Made by a program: the position numbers and the translations under genes. A DNA stretch of 64,000 nucleotides from Xiphias gladius (lineage: Eukaryota > Chordata > Actinopteri > Istiophoriformes > Xiphiidae): NCBI RefSeq assembly GCF_016859285.1, contig NC_053401.1, positions 12,479,661-12,543,660 on the forward strand, given 5' to 3'. Shown here piece after piece: positions 22,735 through 35,270 of this stretch. Below the pieces are notes generated by a model, which worked only from the letters and a program-made list of their open reading frames with translations, had not been told where the DNA came from and did not search any database. The number at the start of each line of letters is the position of its first letter. Within the stretch, counting starts at the first letter, position 1.

Positions 22735-24788
22735 GCACTCCACCTGATTCACAAACACACAAACTATACAAACACACAACTGAACCCCAATCACGCTTCA
22801 CTTCCGCATGACATCTTGTGAACTTTTCCTCCGGTCCCACCAGGAATCAGGTTGAACTGAAAGTAAAGCAGCGTTATATTAAAAGCTGCATCAGAATGCA
22901 GACAAAGTTAGATAAGTGAATGGATAGCTGTGGAGGCCGCCTGTCAACGCTCCATCCGAGAACACGTATCATAATCGCTCGGCGTCGGCGGGTGCCTGTA
23001 TACCTTGCCGGTGAGCAGAGCAAGAGGGGGCGGAGAGTTAAAGCCGCTTACAGTGGGACTGCTGTGTTGCCATGGCGACTGTCTTTGCATTGAATCGATA
23101 GAAATGAGTTGCTTGGATATCGCACACTTCCCAGTCTTTCCTTCTCCAAGTCCTAATTTATTTCTTTCCTTCTCCTGGCTTTTCTGCTTTCTGTCTTCCT
23201 CACTGTGATGTCTACACATTCAGGCAGACACACATACACACATTAAGTAATGGGGAAAAAAAGCAACAATACACACATGTAACGACACACACACCCCACA
23301 AACTCACACACATGGACATACAAACGGACAGCCTTTTTCCTCGCCCTTTCACCATTCAGTTTTCCTTATGGGACTGAGGGAACGACACATACAAACAAAC
23401 CAGGTTCACATCCCCTATTCTGTTGAAATAAAATAGTATTTCTGGTAAAGTTTAATGCAGCTGATACAGACAAAACGCTGATGCAGGAATGTCAAGGTGG
23501 CAGTGACTTTTGACACAGTTTCAGGTCGTCTTTGAGGACTGGCTGGTCGTGACTCAACGCCGTGCGTCAGAACCAACAAACACCTCAGGTTCCCTTTCAT
23601 TCACTGTTCTACAAACACCCCTGTTTTTTCATCCTTTCTAGACGAGTAGATAATGATAACAGTGTGAGGTCTTGTAATGATGTGTCATTCCAATTATCCT
23701 TTGCTCAAATATGCCTTTCATGCAAAATAAGGCAGAGTGTGAAAGATTAGCAGGTTCATATTAAACGGATGGAAAGGATCGTTGGTGCTCACGATGATTA
23801 TTCGTTTCATGATTAATGCAACTATGACTGGAATGCTTGGCTAAATGAAGCTTTCGCCATGGTAACAGATCAGTTTTAGAGTCTCACGCACTATACCTAT
23901 GCCTATTTCTATGACAACGTTGTGTAACATGCTACAGTCACCACCTAGAGGTTGCCAGCTAAGTGACCATTTTAGTCTTTGCAATTTTTTTTAACTCTGT
24001 TATCATCTTTATTCCTTTATTACATACTACATGTTCATATCATTTGCTTTACCAATGCGAATGGAGCTGGGGAGGATGCAACAGTAGGTTGCTTTATCTT
24101 CAACTCCTAATGACAGAAACACATAAAACATTTACACACATTCACAGAAGGCACTGTCATATTTGTTGACCAAATAGCTAGCCCCGCTGTAAGCACACAC
24201 ATCTAAAATCACAGACATACATACATATTCACAGACAGTACCTTTACTGTCATTGCAAAGGGTTCAGTTCAGTCAGAGCTTACCAGGCAGCATCTGTGAC
24301 ACTGCAGATGGGGGGGGGGCAATCACAAGCCTGGCAGGCTGAGTGCACTGTATCTAAACACAGGGGAAATGAGATGTGACCACTGTGGTGGTGACACTAA
24401 CAGAACACTCATTTACCTCCATGACTGGCCCACAAACACAGCCGCATGACTGGCAAGTGAGAGAGTCAAATATAGACATATTTAGATGACTTCTGTTTTC
24501 TCTGTCTTCCTCCCTCACTCTCTGGTTCTCTATTTCTCTCTGCCCTCATTTTGAGAAACTGGGGGGATGGGGATTCCATTTGAACAAGCAAGCCGCTGCA
24601 TCGCTCGTGGGAGACAGTTTGAGAAAGAGAGCCAAAAAAAAAAAGAGAGATACAGGGTGAGAATGGAGGGAGAGAACGTGAGAGGTGTCTTCCATGCATC
24701 AGACGATGCATCTGTAGCAGGAACACCGCAAGCGTTCCGCCAATGGCAGATCACGAGTGAGCCGACGCATGGAGGGTTTCCACGGCTA

Positions 24789-24860
24789 CCCCCAACCTTC
24801 CTTCCCATCAGTCCTTCTCATCTCCCGCCCTCTCCCTCTCCTCCCTCTCCTCCCCTCCTT
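24789..24860. repeat. Polypyrimidine (C/T-rich) tract
   Basis: About 70 bases are almost free of purines, with runs such as CTCCCTCTCCTCCCCTCC. This is low complexity; its polypurine-polypyrimidine mirror content could favour triplex DNA. Confidence 0.6.
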
Positions 24861-26266
24861 GGAATAAAAGTCAAATGGCTAATAAAAACAGCAGAGTGCC
24901 TGGCAATTTGTCTGGATTCACCTACGGACCTACGGATGTAAGGCAAAGATACATGCACAAATAAGCACAGACATGCAGATTACACACTCCCCATGACTGA
25001 TGTCAGATCTGTGGAGTATTCTTTTTTGTATTTTTTTGCATTTGTTTTGTTCACACCGGAGAACAATGCCCACTTAGCGTCAATATCCTAAATCTATTAT
25101 ACAAATAACATTGTAATAACTGGTATTGCAATGTACAATATGCTGTTCAAAATTTTAAATGCAAAGGGTGGACCTACTACAGACTAGACCCTATATTGTT
25201 GACATCAAATATTAATCTAAATGCAAAGAATATTAAAAAATGATCTACAGTTTGTATATCTGATAAAATAGCTTTTCAATTTACATAGTGGAGGAAATAC
25301 AGCTAAAAAGGTCCTTTAAATGTCATTCTACTCAGTTACGCTGTGTCATGGCACACTGGTCCATTGCACTGTTGGACAGTCGCCACCCCCTCACTCTCCG
25401 GCTGCGTCCACTCACTATGCCAATCACTCGGAATGAGATTTAACGCTCAGTGAGGTTTTATAAAACTGCATGTAGGCTACAGGCTTCTGTCCAGTGTACA
25501 ATATGTCCAGTGCTATTTTCCTGCACTGCATTTAATTTTGTGTTGCCCCTTATCATGAGTGTACAATACTACTTTACTATTTAAGCACTGTCAAAAGGAC
25601 AAATTATTGTACATAGTCAATAAAGGGTTCTTGTTCAGAAAACTTTCTAACCTCTACCACATCTGGTTTTCAAAGTAATCTCAAGTTCTCTGAGTCCCTA
25701 TCGCTGCATTTTAGAGGCAAGATGAGCTGCTAGGTAAAATGCGATCACTACTACTGAGCAATGGCATATTTGAAAAAGTTATGTGATCATATTTATAATG
25801 TGGTGGCCTGAGGCAGTGCTCTCTGTAGGTGAGTGTGTGTTCAGTCATAAGGAAAGTATTGGTACCTGCATGACAAACAGTGTCGTGTGTGCATTCATAA
25901 TTATGCATGAGAGTGTGTCCAGATGTAAATGCATGTGCTCATACATGTGGTCATACAAAATCATTTTCTATATTGGAAGTATTGGTGTTTGCATGCATGA
26001 AGGCAAGCATATGTTTTTGTTTTTTTTTTTGTAGCAAATGAAATTCAAAATTTTTGCCTGCATTTAGATGTTTGATGTGAGCGCAGGCAGGCAGCCTGCT
26101 CGGCTGCTGTGAGAAGTGGCACACTCGGATCATTAATCAGACTCGACGGCACAGTGTGTAGCAGGCAATCCACGGGAGAGCGCTTATGCATGCAAATGTA
26201 CACTCGTTTTGGGGGCAGGTTGAGCCAAGGACAGAACCTAGCCAGCAACAGAGATGGAGAAAGAGT

Positions 26267-26297
26267 AGAGAGAGAGAGAGAGCGAGAGAGAGAGAGA
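26267..26297. repeat. (GA)n microsatellite
   Basis: AG dinucleotides interrupted once by GC at 26282-26283. Confidence 0.85.
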
Positions 26298-27585
26298 AAC
26301 GAAGAGCATATCACAGGATGGGTGTTGGTGCCGAGTCATTCTGCTTGTGGTCCAATACAGCTGAAGCATGAATGCGTTCTACATCAACATGACAGCGGAG
26401 AAAAGGTAAAATAGGAAAATCATGCACAAAATAAGAAAGCTAACAGAGGCAAATCCAGAATAGGACCCTTCATTACTTTAAACCATTATAGTAGATATGA
26501 TATAGGTTCTATGTTGTGATATGGAATCACACTAACATTCTACTGATCAGATCTCTTATCAGAAGCAAAACGATCTCCCTCCAATGTCTTATTGCATGAT
26601 ATGAGGATTGTCAAACAAGCTTCTTAAGCAAGACAAGGCAAATGTAGGAGTAGGGGCTGATTTGCTGCCAACTGAGGGCACAGCTTAGTATCCCACCTCT
26701 TATTATTCTGCTCGGTGCTTGAGCCTCATTATGGCTGGGATTGTACCTTAGTTGAGATAACCTTACATGACTTTTTGAGACAAACCTTTTAGAAAGGAGC
26801 TTAGGGAAGTGAATGGAGTGATGATATCGATGCTGGTGGGCATCAGCATCACCTAAAGTAAGGGAGGCACCATAAAATCCTTCTCGCAGGTTTTTCTCCT
26901 TCCCAGGTTTTGTCGTCATTTAGGTTTATAAAACCATAGGTTTAGGTGCTTGAGTCTGAGTCAGTATGTTACACAGTAATGTTGTTATGCCTGTAACATA
27001 CTTTGCCAACAAAATATAAAATAAAATGCTTTTAACAAAACACTTAAAAAAAATATCAGTTTTTGAAACAATTTCTTCAACAATGGCAGGATTCTCATTT
27101 CTCGCCAATTTTGTCTGTTACTAGATTTCGCCATCTGTAGCTAACTAGTATAAGGTAATGCTAATGTTAAAACTCTGTGAAAGATGAGCATGAATGCCCA
27201 TGTGTGTCATAACCTCCCAGTACATTGAATTTATGCTCACAAACAACATTGTGTCATGGAAAAGTTAATATTCATTTTAAAGTTATACACAGAAGATTAA
27301 TCTCGGTGGTACAATTTGATCCTCCTTGGCTTCCTGATTTCTTTGTTTGCCAAATTTTCATGTCCCAGTGTCCCAGTGAAGTGTCCCAGGAAAACATCTG
27401 TCACAGCGCTCATGGCTCATGAATCAAGGTTTCACTCTTTCTTTTCCCTGGATAGATTGGAAGGACGGAGGAAGGGATGAAAAGATGGAATGAATGAGCA
27501 ATTGTTCTGCCCTTGCAAACAGGCCATTCAGGGAAATACGCTGGGGAGCAGAGCTTTTTCAAGGTTGCGTCCTACTCTACTAGCT

Positions 27586-27588
<3 letters not shown>

Positions 27589-27638
<50 letters not shown>

Positions 27639-27663
27639 TGTGTGTGTGTGTGTTTGTGTGTTT
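27589..27663. repeat. Interrupted (TG)n microsatellite
   Basis: TG dinucleotides over about 75 bases, broken by GGG near 27634 and TTT near 27653. Confidence 0.92.
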
Positions 27664-30600
27664 GCACGCATGCCTGGGCGCATGTAGTCCTCTGGGTCTC
27701 AATAACGTTCAGTCAAGCTGATATCTATCCCCACATAGAAAAAAAAGTGCCAACCACTGACGGGTGTATGTGTGTGTGAGTGTGTGCTGACTCGGCCAAG
27801 TGCCAGAGGTTCCCACAAGTCTCCCAGGTCAGATTGAGGGTCAACAGCTGTTGGCTAGGAATGTTCTCTGTGTTCATTTTGCCTGGCACAGGAGCGATGC
27901 CCAGACGTGTGAGAAGAAAGAAATGCACGACAATGTTATCGTTCTGTGCAGAGATGTATGACTCTTGGAAGGAAAATGCCACTCTGTGAATGCATGCCTG
28001 CTTGGTGATTTTACATAACACAAACACTTGCCATCAAAAGGTTGCAAAAATTCAGACTGTATTATGACTTACGTGATAGGGCTGTGTTTGCCTGCATAAT
28101 TCACCCAAGCTCGACAATGTTTAATAAGGTTTGCTTTCACTTTTAATCATAGAATTCCAATTTGAAATCTCACAAGTAGCTCTGTATTATTTGATAGAAA
28201 AGTCATTGCAGACAAATAATACCATTTATTCCAATGCAGCCGTGCAGTCATAAAACTCTACAGGAAGAGTAAAATTACAATTGCTTGGTTATGGCCTTTA
28301 ATTTAAGAGGAGGTTAATGCAGTTGATTACATTTCTGTCCAATAACTGTTCTCTTTGCTCGGCATTGTTAAAATATATTATTCCACTCCCCACTCAGTGT
28401 TTTTATTGTTTGTTATTCGAGCAAGAAGTGCATGGAAATTGGCCTGAAGGATTTCACAGGATGGCAATTTGCATCTCCAATCAATGCCAGGACTGTACTT
28501 AATCTATGTAAGCTTTGTGTGGAAAATCATGTGTTATAGATTGGAGCAAAAGAGCTTAGACAGAAATCAGACACAACAAAGTAAGAACCATTATTTCTTT
28601 GCATTGTAAATATTTATTCCAGGCAGAGATGGCAATACCATACAAATGAAGGCACAGCAGCGGCAGGGGAAAATTAATTAATAGAAGAAAGTGAGGAAAA
28701 GAACAGTGTGGCTTCATTTTTGTGTTGTTTTTAAATTAGACTCCAAAGACATCTCCCCTGCTGTTGTGATGAGGTTGTAGGGATTATGTTATTAAATCCC
28801 TCACATTGCCTCTCTCTCCGTGTTCCTGGCACCATCTTAGGGAACCTTGTGCAGCATTGTTGGATACACAAGCCTGCAAACATACCCAACATGCAAGCAC
28901 GCACATGAGCGTAACAGAGACAGCTGGGGGACCCTGGCCTATCCAATGTGAAGCAGAGGATAGAGAAAGGAATTAATTATGTAATACTTTGCCCCAGGAT
29001 GAAAGGTTTAAGATAAACTGAAGCAGTGACCCTCTGCCAACAGGTCTTTTTCCAAGAAAGGAACTCAAGTTTTCTTTATAACTTTAATGTGTCTTGAAAA
29101 TTATGCTGTTGGAAATACTTTTCTTTTACCAGTTATTGGTGAACAATACCAATATTGCTGGATGAAAGCTGCTTATGCCAAAGTTCAGTGCGTTCAAATT
29201 TGACTTTTCCACAGAAAAGTCGCATTTTGCTTTCTCAGAGAGTTACTTTACCCTCGAAAATGACAAGGATTCATCAGGGGAAAAGGCTTTTAAAAAAATG
29301 CTATCATGCCATAAAAAAATGCAACATTTTTGAACAAATAACTCATTATGGATCATATAAAAAGTTGTGGTGATTAGTGGTGCTTTCTACAGCTATTTCA
29401 ACCAATGTCTACTTTGATAGCTGTTTTAGATTTTGTCATTGTCTTTTATTTCATATAAAAACCATTCTTAATAAACCAATATCCCAAATTCCCAGTATCC
29501 CTTCAGGCAATCCATAAACAAAAAGGATGTTTCCTTATACACCGACAAAAGACAAGAAGCACTGGGGCTCTTTACAAAATGTTATCTGTTTCTTTATAAT
29601 GTTGTTTACTAAGCCTTGACCAGAGAGCATCTGAAGGCTAGTGTTTTGAGAGCTGTGACTAATGCATGGACAGCTGAGTCACCACAATAAAATGACCAAA
29701 AAATATATTCCACTGATACATCCCTCCACCTCATATCTCCTCTACTCAGGCCAGTTACTGCCAGCTCAAAGAAAAGATTTGACCTTGATTAGGGAGAGGT
29801 GACACTGTTTCGATGTTGTATCTTTGCCCTGTGGAGTTGTTAACTTGTCATTGAGACTGTCTGGATGAAATTTCATCGCAAATTCTGTGTTCTTTTTTTG
29901 GGTTGGGATGATGTGTGGGATGGTTGTGCTACTCAGTCCACCACCTCAAAAACGAAAATGAGAATGTCGAAATAAGGGAAGAAGAAGGTTTCTAAACAGA
30001 CTAGATACAAATGATGTACCTCCTTTTAGTTTGAATGGGATGATTCACCCCTCTGTAAATGAGGACAAACTCAAAAGTAGCCTACAGCTGTCTGAGGTGG
30101 GAGAGTGTGTATGTTACTGTGTTTTTGTGAAGGGGATAGGTGTACTGGGTTCACCTTTCTAGCACACCTTTTGTGAGTCAGGTTGATGGGCTCGGAGAGG
30201 GTCAAAACATGCCCACTCACTGACATTATGTTGTGCTGGTGAGCACAAGTAGGTGCTGGCTGGAGATGGAGAGGGTATTTGGACTGACACTGGCTAGTCA
30301 GAAATCTAGGTGGTCGCAACGAGAAGAGGCACCAAAAACTGAGTGCTTCAACTTGTAATAATACAATCTCTAAAGCGTATCTAAAGCAGCTAATATTTTG
30401 CACGCACTAAAAAGCTAGTAAGCAAGTATTCAATATACACAGCAGCAGCACCAAAAATATGTAGTCTCTCTTAAAGACTCTTTTCCTTGATTCCTTACAA
30501 CCTGCTACAGTATTTCTGATCATGACCTTCGCACACTATTCTGCAGCTGAAGCTGTGTTCTACACTTCCTAAACAGAGGAGCTCGGAAGAAGAGTTTCAC

Positions 30601-32049
30601 CTTCAGGGATCAATAAACTGCAAAGTTACATTATCACAATATTATTAGCTATGCATCATTATAAGATTTTATTCCACTAAAAGATATCCCGGATGACTTG
30701 TAGTATGCATACAGAAGCTTGGTCGTGGGACTTTCTGGTCGTGGCACCACTGCGCCCTCCAGTTAGTTACAGATACCGTCTACGTTCGCTTAAGAACCCT
30801 TTGCTGATCCTTTGTAGAGCATTACTCGACCTGTTTGTTGGGAGAAAGGACAGACGTAAGCTTAAAATATCTCCTAGGCTCGACACAGCTCTGCTCCAGC
30901 TGCACTAAGTAATTACCAGCAGTGCAATCAGCAGACTTGTTAATTTCCACTGACTGACAGCCGCTGACGGCTCAATTGCAGAAAATGCACTGCTACGGCT
31001 TCATAAGTAAATGGAGCTGACGTCCTGAAGCATTCTTCAGCCTGGGAAGCTGCACTCAGAAAAAGGGAATATTATTATGAACACATGAAGACATACGGTT
31101 ACAGACAAGATTCTGCTGTCTGCCAGCTATTAAGATTCAGCCTCTGAACAATTGTCTACCTTTGACATACCTTATTGACAACAAAGCGAAAAAGAAAAAC
31201 AGGTGATATGAATTCCTCTTCCTGCCCCTTAAGAACAGCAGATGTATTTGTAGCTATGCCGTCTCCCTGCAAAGCCCTCATCTTATGTAACATGTTGCAG
31301 GTGCCATGAGCGGTGCTGCTGATACGGGTTAGCACATGGAAGCATTTCCTGGTTGTGCAGAAGTATTGATTTAAGCATAAGGCAATGTGAAGCAGTCCAG
31401 AATAGACATTCCACCGGCAAAGTAATTGGGGGTAAGTGAGCCAGCAGAATCGGCCCAGATAAATAGCTCACTTAATAGGTTGTTTACGGCGGAAATTTGA
31501 CATGATGCATGAGAGAACAGGCAGTGAAGGGGTCCAGGTGCAACTGCTAAAATAGAGAATAAAAGAAAAACCTTGAGTGGAATAATTTATTTATAAATAT
31601 ACAGTATAAGGCACGTATTTTTGGCAGAACCAGGCTGTACCCAACATGAGCGCACCTTTAGAAATGTTTTAGAATCATAATGAAATCCACTATATCTATT
31701 CATGTTTAGGTTTTTTTTTCTCTCTCTTTCACTGTGTGATAATAATTCCCTCATATTGCTGTACCATCAAGGTTATTCATTTCTTTTCTCCTCCTTCATT
31801 TTAACCTGATGTCAGAGTGATCTTCTGAGGCCTTTCACCACAGCTATTTAGTGTCCCTCATCCTATGGCAGCAAACAAACGAAAAGAACGTAAAGTCTGT
31901 ACATAGCAGTGAGGAGAGCATAACATTCGCATAGTCAGAGATAGGAATATGATTCCCACCAGGGCTCCTCATACTTTAATAGAAATGTAAGGACATATCA
32001 AATACGAAAGTACACTTTTGGAGACACTTTCAGACACTTGCAATTAGAC
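27664..32049. other. Gene-free interval, possible conserved non-coding DNA
   Basis: No supported gene. Parts (for example 28120-28520 with octamer ATTTGCAT at 28467-28474, and 30890-31180 with several TAATT-type homeodomain cores) are repeat-poor and AT-balanced, as many vertebrate conserved non-coding elements are. This is an impression only, and a comparison with other fish is needed. Confidence 0.35.
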
Positions 32050-32455
32050 TAAGATGCTCTAGCACATCTGTGATGCTGCATTGTAAGCACAGCGATGCTT
32101 TAAAGTAAATACTAATGTCTACATACTAATGTGTTTACAGTGAGAATGTTAACATGTTGATGTGCTTAGGTATACTTTGTGCCATGTTCACCATTTTAGT
32201 GTAGTGTGTTAGCATGGTAGCATTTGCATTTTCACTAATTAGCACTAAACACAAAGCTATTTGGTCATAAACCAAAAAGTACTGGACCAATTAAAATTTT
32301 GACCTCTAAATTGGCACAGGGGATCACTAAAATCAGTGGGATTCATCCTCGGGGATCTATGAATGTGTACGCAGAATTTCACGGCATTCAATAATTCTTG
32401 AGACATTTCAGTCTGGATGAAGGTAGTGGATGGACAGACCAACAATACCAACATT
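32050..32455. repeat. Degenerate fish interspersed repeat (family A)
   Basis: The stretch carries phrases that I recognise from a dispersed fish repeat: GTTAGCATGGTAGCATTTGC, GGACCAATTAAAATTTTGACC, GGGATTCATCCTCGGGG, TTGAGACATTTCAGTCTGGA and GGATGGACAGACCAACA. The order matches the family as I remember it. It is non-coding here and clearly old; the class is uncertain. Confidence 0.55.
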
Positions 32456-33183
32456 TCATTCCTTCACTGCTCTCATGCATGCCATTTTCATTTAGCACAG
32501 ACTGTGTAAAAACAAAGCACATTGAAAAATAGAAGTAAAAAGTAGGATGATCATAGAAAAACACAACAAACAACTGGCAAAAAGTTTTTTCATCTCATAA
32601 AAAACTATAATTAGTTATTAAAAAAAATAATGTGAATTCCCATGTTATCCTCATGAATTTTGGTCAAATGGGGCCCACAATGGCAATAAATGTCTGTCCT
32701 AACTGCGGCAACTTCACTGATTTATTTGTAATTTTAAATGTGTTTTAGAGCTATCACATGAATCGCATTGAGTCACACACCCCCGTACTCCGAAAAGCAG
32801 TATTAATATGACCTTTATCGACCCTTACTGTTCTAGTAGGAAGTGGAACAACTTTAATTTGTTTCCTCAGACCTGCTCACATCATCCGTCTCCTGGAATT
32901 TCCATGGACTGTTTTCTGAGACAATCAACCGTCACAGTCACAAAAACAAGTGTAAGCTGAGTAATTAGAGCAGAGATCCAACAGATAATGTATATCAAGA
33001 TGAGAGGCTGCATTTGCACCATGCAAATTGCTGTACTAATAATGCTGGTATGCCTTTTGTGTTTCCTCTGTTTGTGTGTGCGTGCGCAGTGTTTTTCTCC
33101 AGCAGCAAATCCCGTTCTGCCTCAGAACCCTCAATCATGTTTAAAAGCACCGCAGTGGCCACTACTATAGTGGCATAAAGATA
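32456..33183. other. Gene-free spacer between two repeats
   Basis: AT-rich sequence with A runs near 32620; nothing recognisable. Confidence 0.45.
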
Positions 33184-33540
33184 TGATTTGACATTTTGGG
33201 AAATACACTTATTTGAATTGACCTAGATGAGAAGATACCACTCTCATATCTTTTCATTAAATATGAAACTATAGCCAGCAGGCTATTAGCTCAGCTTGGC
33301 ATAAAGACTGGAGACAGGGAGAAGCATAGCTCTGTCCAAAGGTAAAAAGAAAAAAAAAAAATAATCTGCCTGTCAGCACGTCGATAGCTCACAACTTTAA
33401 CCAATTCAAAAACTAACATGTAAAAAGGAAAGTTTATCGTTTTACAGGAGTTATATACTGATGTCAGTGTTTTCCCCTTGCTTGCTTGCAGTCTTCATGC
33501 TAAGCTAAGCTAACCATCTTCTGGTATCAATCTTTTCATT
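33184..33540. repeat. Degenerate fold-back interspersed repeat (family B)
   Basis: The left part reads TTGACATTTTGGGAAATACAC ... GCCAGCAGGCTATTAGCTCAGCTTGGCATAAAGACTGG. The right part, CTTCATGCTAAGCTAAGCTAACC (about 33493-33515), is the imperfect reverse complement of the GCTATTAGCTCAGCTTGGCATAAAG block. The copy is therefore a fold-back element with a low-complexity A-rich centre (33349-33362). A shorter fragment of the same family lies at 51549-51610. I recognise it as a widespread acanthomorph repeat but cannot fix its class. Confidence 0.6.
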
Positions 33541-33692
33541 TAAATTTATTCAATGTATTTTCCAAAATGTTGTACTATATCCCTGAGGTACACACTCACA
33601 CAGAATGAATATATCCGAAACAGCATCAGGCATTATGCCAATGAACAACACTAGATTATGATTCTAGACCTTTCTGTTCTGTAAGCTGTGAA

Positions 33693-33694
<2 letters not shown>

Positions 33695-33784
<90 letters not shown>
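33695..33784. repeat. (TG)45 microsatellite
   Basis: Uninterrupted TG dinucleotides over 90 bases. Confidence 0.97.
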
Positions 33785-33788
<4 letters not shown>

Positions 33789-34769
33789 CTTGGACAAACA
33801 CTTCCACGGAAATGAACACTGCAGATGATGAACCAACCACATGACTGCGTTCATCATTGTGAGCTACAGAGGTGACATTTACACCATGACGGGAAATGTG
33901 ATGAGCTATCAGTCTCCCATGCATATACATGTGCACACACACATTCGCATGCTATGAATAACGGTGATGTATTCAGCTGTCAGCCATATTTGATGCAGGC
34001 TATGCATTAGTGCGCAGCTAAAGTAAACTTGATCACCTTAAATAAATCAGTAGTGTGCTATCTTCCATCTTTTTCCACAGGCATCCATCTATTTTGTTTT
34101 GGAGAAGCTCATCAGTAAAACAGATGCTAATGGAATGAAATTTGAATAGTTCTCCCAAACACTATAAATCCAGAATACATTTTTACAGGAAAAAAAAAAA
34201 TTAAAATACATTACTGGAGATGCATCACCTGATATGTGAAAAATATAAAAGACCCAGCCTGTTAATGTGTTATCAATTTGTAAACTACAACTGAGGTTTC
34301 CACCAAAGGTGATTTGTTTTTATGATTAGTTTTAAATATTGTGTTGTAAATCACTTTGATAGGCTAGTAGTCATGGTTTTGAGATATTTATTATATTATT
34401 TTCAAAAAATATTGTCATGTCTCTCTGATTTGCTTAAAGCAAACACTCCAGCCCTCTGCTACAACCCTCAGGGACTAATTCTGCTTCTCCTCATTTCTGT
34501 AAGAAACTCTGGGGAACTGGGGAAAATCACAGGGAGTTGTAGTGGTTGTACTATAATGACTAACCATTAAGTTACTCGCTCAAAGCTCTGCAGTGATATG
34601 ATGATGCTTGGGGCCTTATTTGATTGCATCTTACTAATATGCCACACTAAATGAAGCATGTGTTGGAATGATAAAAAACCAGACAGGGAACAAGAGAGTA
34701 AAATTTCAAGAGTGTGTTTATGTATGTCTTACAGGGGTTGTTGAATTTAAATTTTTCAAAGTAAATACT

Positions 34770-35270
34770 TAAAACTGCACTAATCAGTATTATTATATTA
34801 ACATAGAATAACAAATATTTATTATTTAAAATGACATGCTTGCAGTGACAAACCTAAAAAGAATTATGCTCGCAGATCTACAGAGTGTTTTAGTGTCTTT
34901 AAGCTTATTGTTTAGGTTTCAGGGCCCGCAACTTTACTGTTTTAGATCACTCTCGCAACTGTCATTAACCCCATTTTCAGGCACAGCAGGCAGCTGTTTG
35001 CTCTGATAAACACACTGTGTACTGCCTGCCCCGAACCGAACAACGTGAACGTGGACACGTGAACGTGGGGGAGCGTTCAGAGCCACTTTTTCCTCTCACA
35101 AGGTGGTGGATTGCAAAGGAGAGCTGAAAAGGAGAGCGAGTATTGGACTTACATTTGCCATGTGGCCAAACGCATGATTTCATACGAATGCTAATGTGGC
35201 TATTTAATAGGCTAAATAGGCTGCTTGCTAACGTGTTTGCCATCAGTGTTATTAGAAGATATTACGGTAT
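34770..35270. repeat. Degenerate fish interspersed repeat (family C)
   Basis: Phrases such as TAAACTGCACTAATCAGTATT-like wording, CGCAACTTTACTGTTTTAGATCACTC, CATTAACCCCATTTTCAG, GGCAGCTGTTTGCTCTGATAAACACACTG and GGAGAGCGAGTATTGGACTTACATTTGCC recall a dispersed fish element. The borders are approximate. It contains a cluster of four ACGTG cores at 35043-35067. Confidence 0.45.

Larger units (their letters stand above)
22732..27588. other. Gene-free interval
   Basis: No supported gene. It holds two X-box-like motifs (23066-23079 GTTGCCATGGCGAC and 23853-23866 TTCGCCATGGTAAC), a G run at 24310-24319, a polypyrimidine tract at about 24789-24860 and a (GA)n tract at 26267-26297. The rest shows no structure that I can name. 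Confidence 0.5.
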
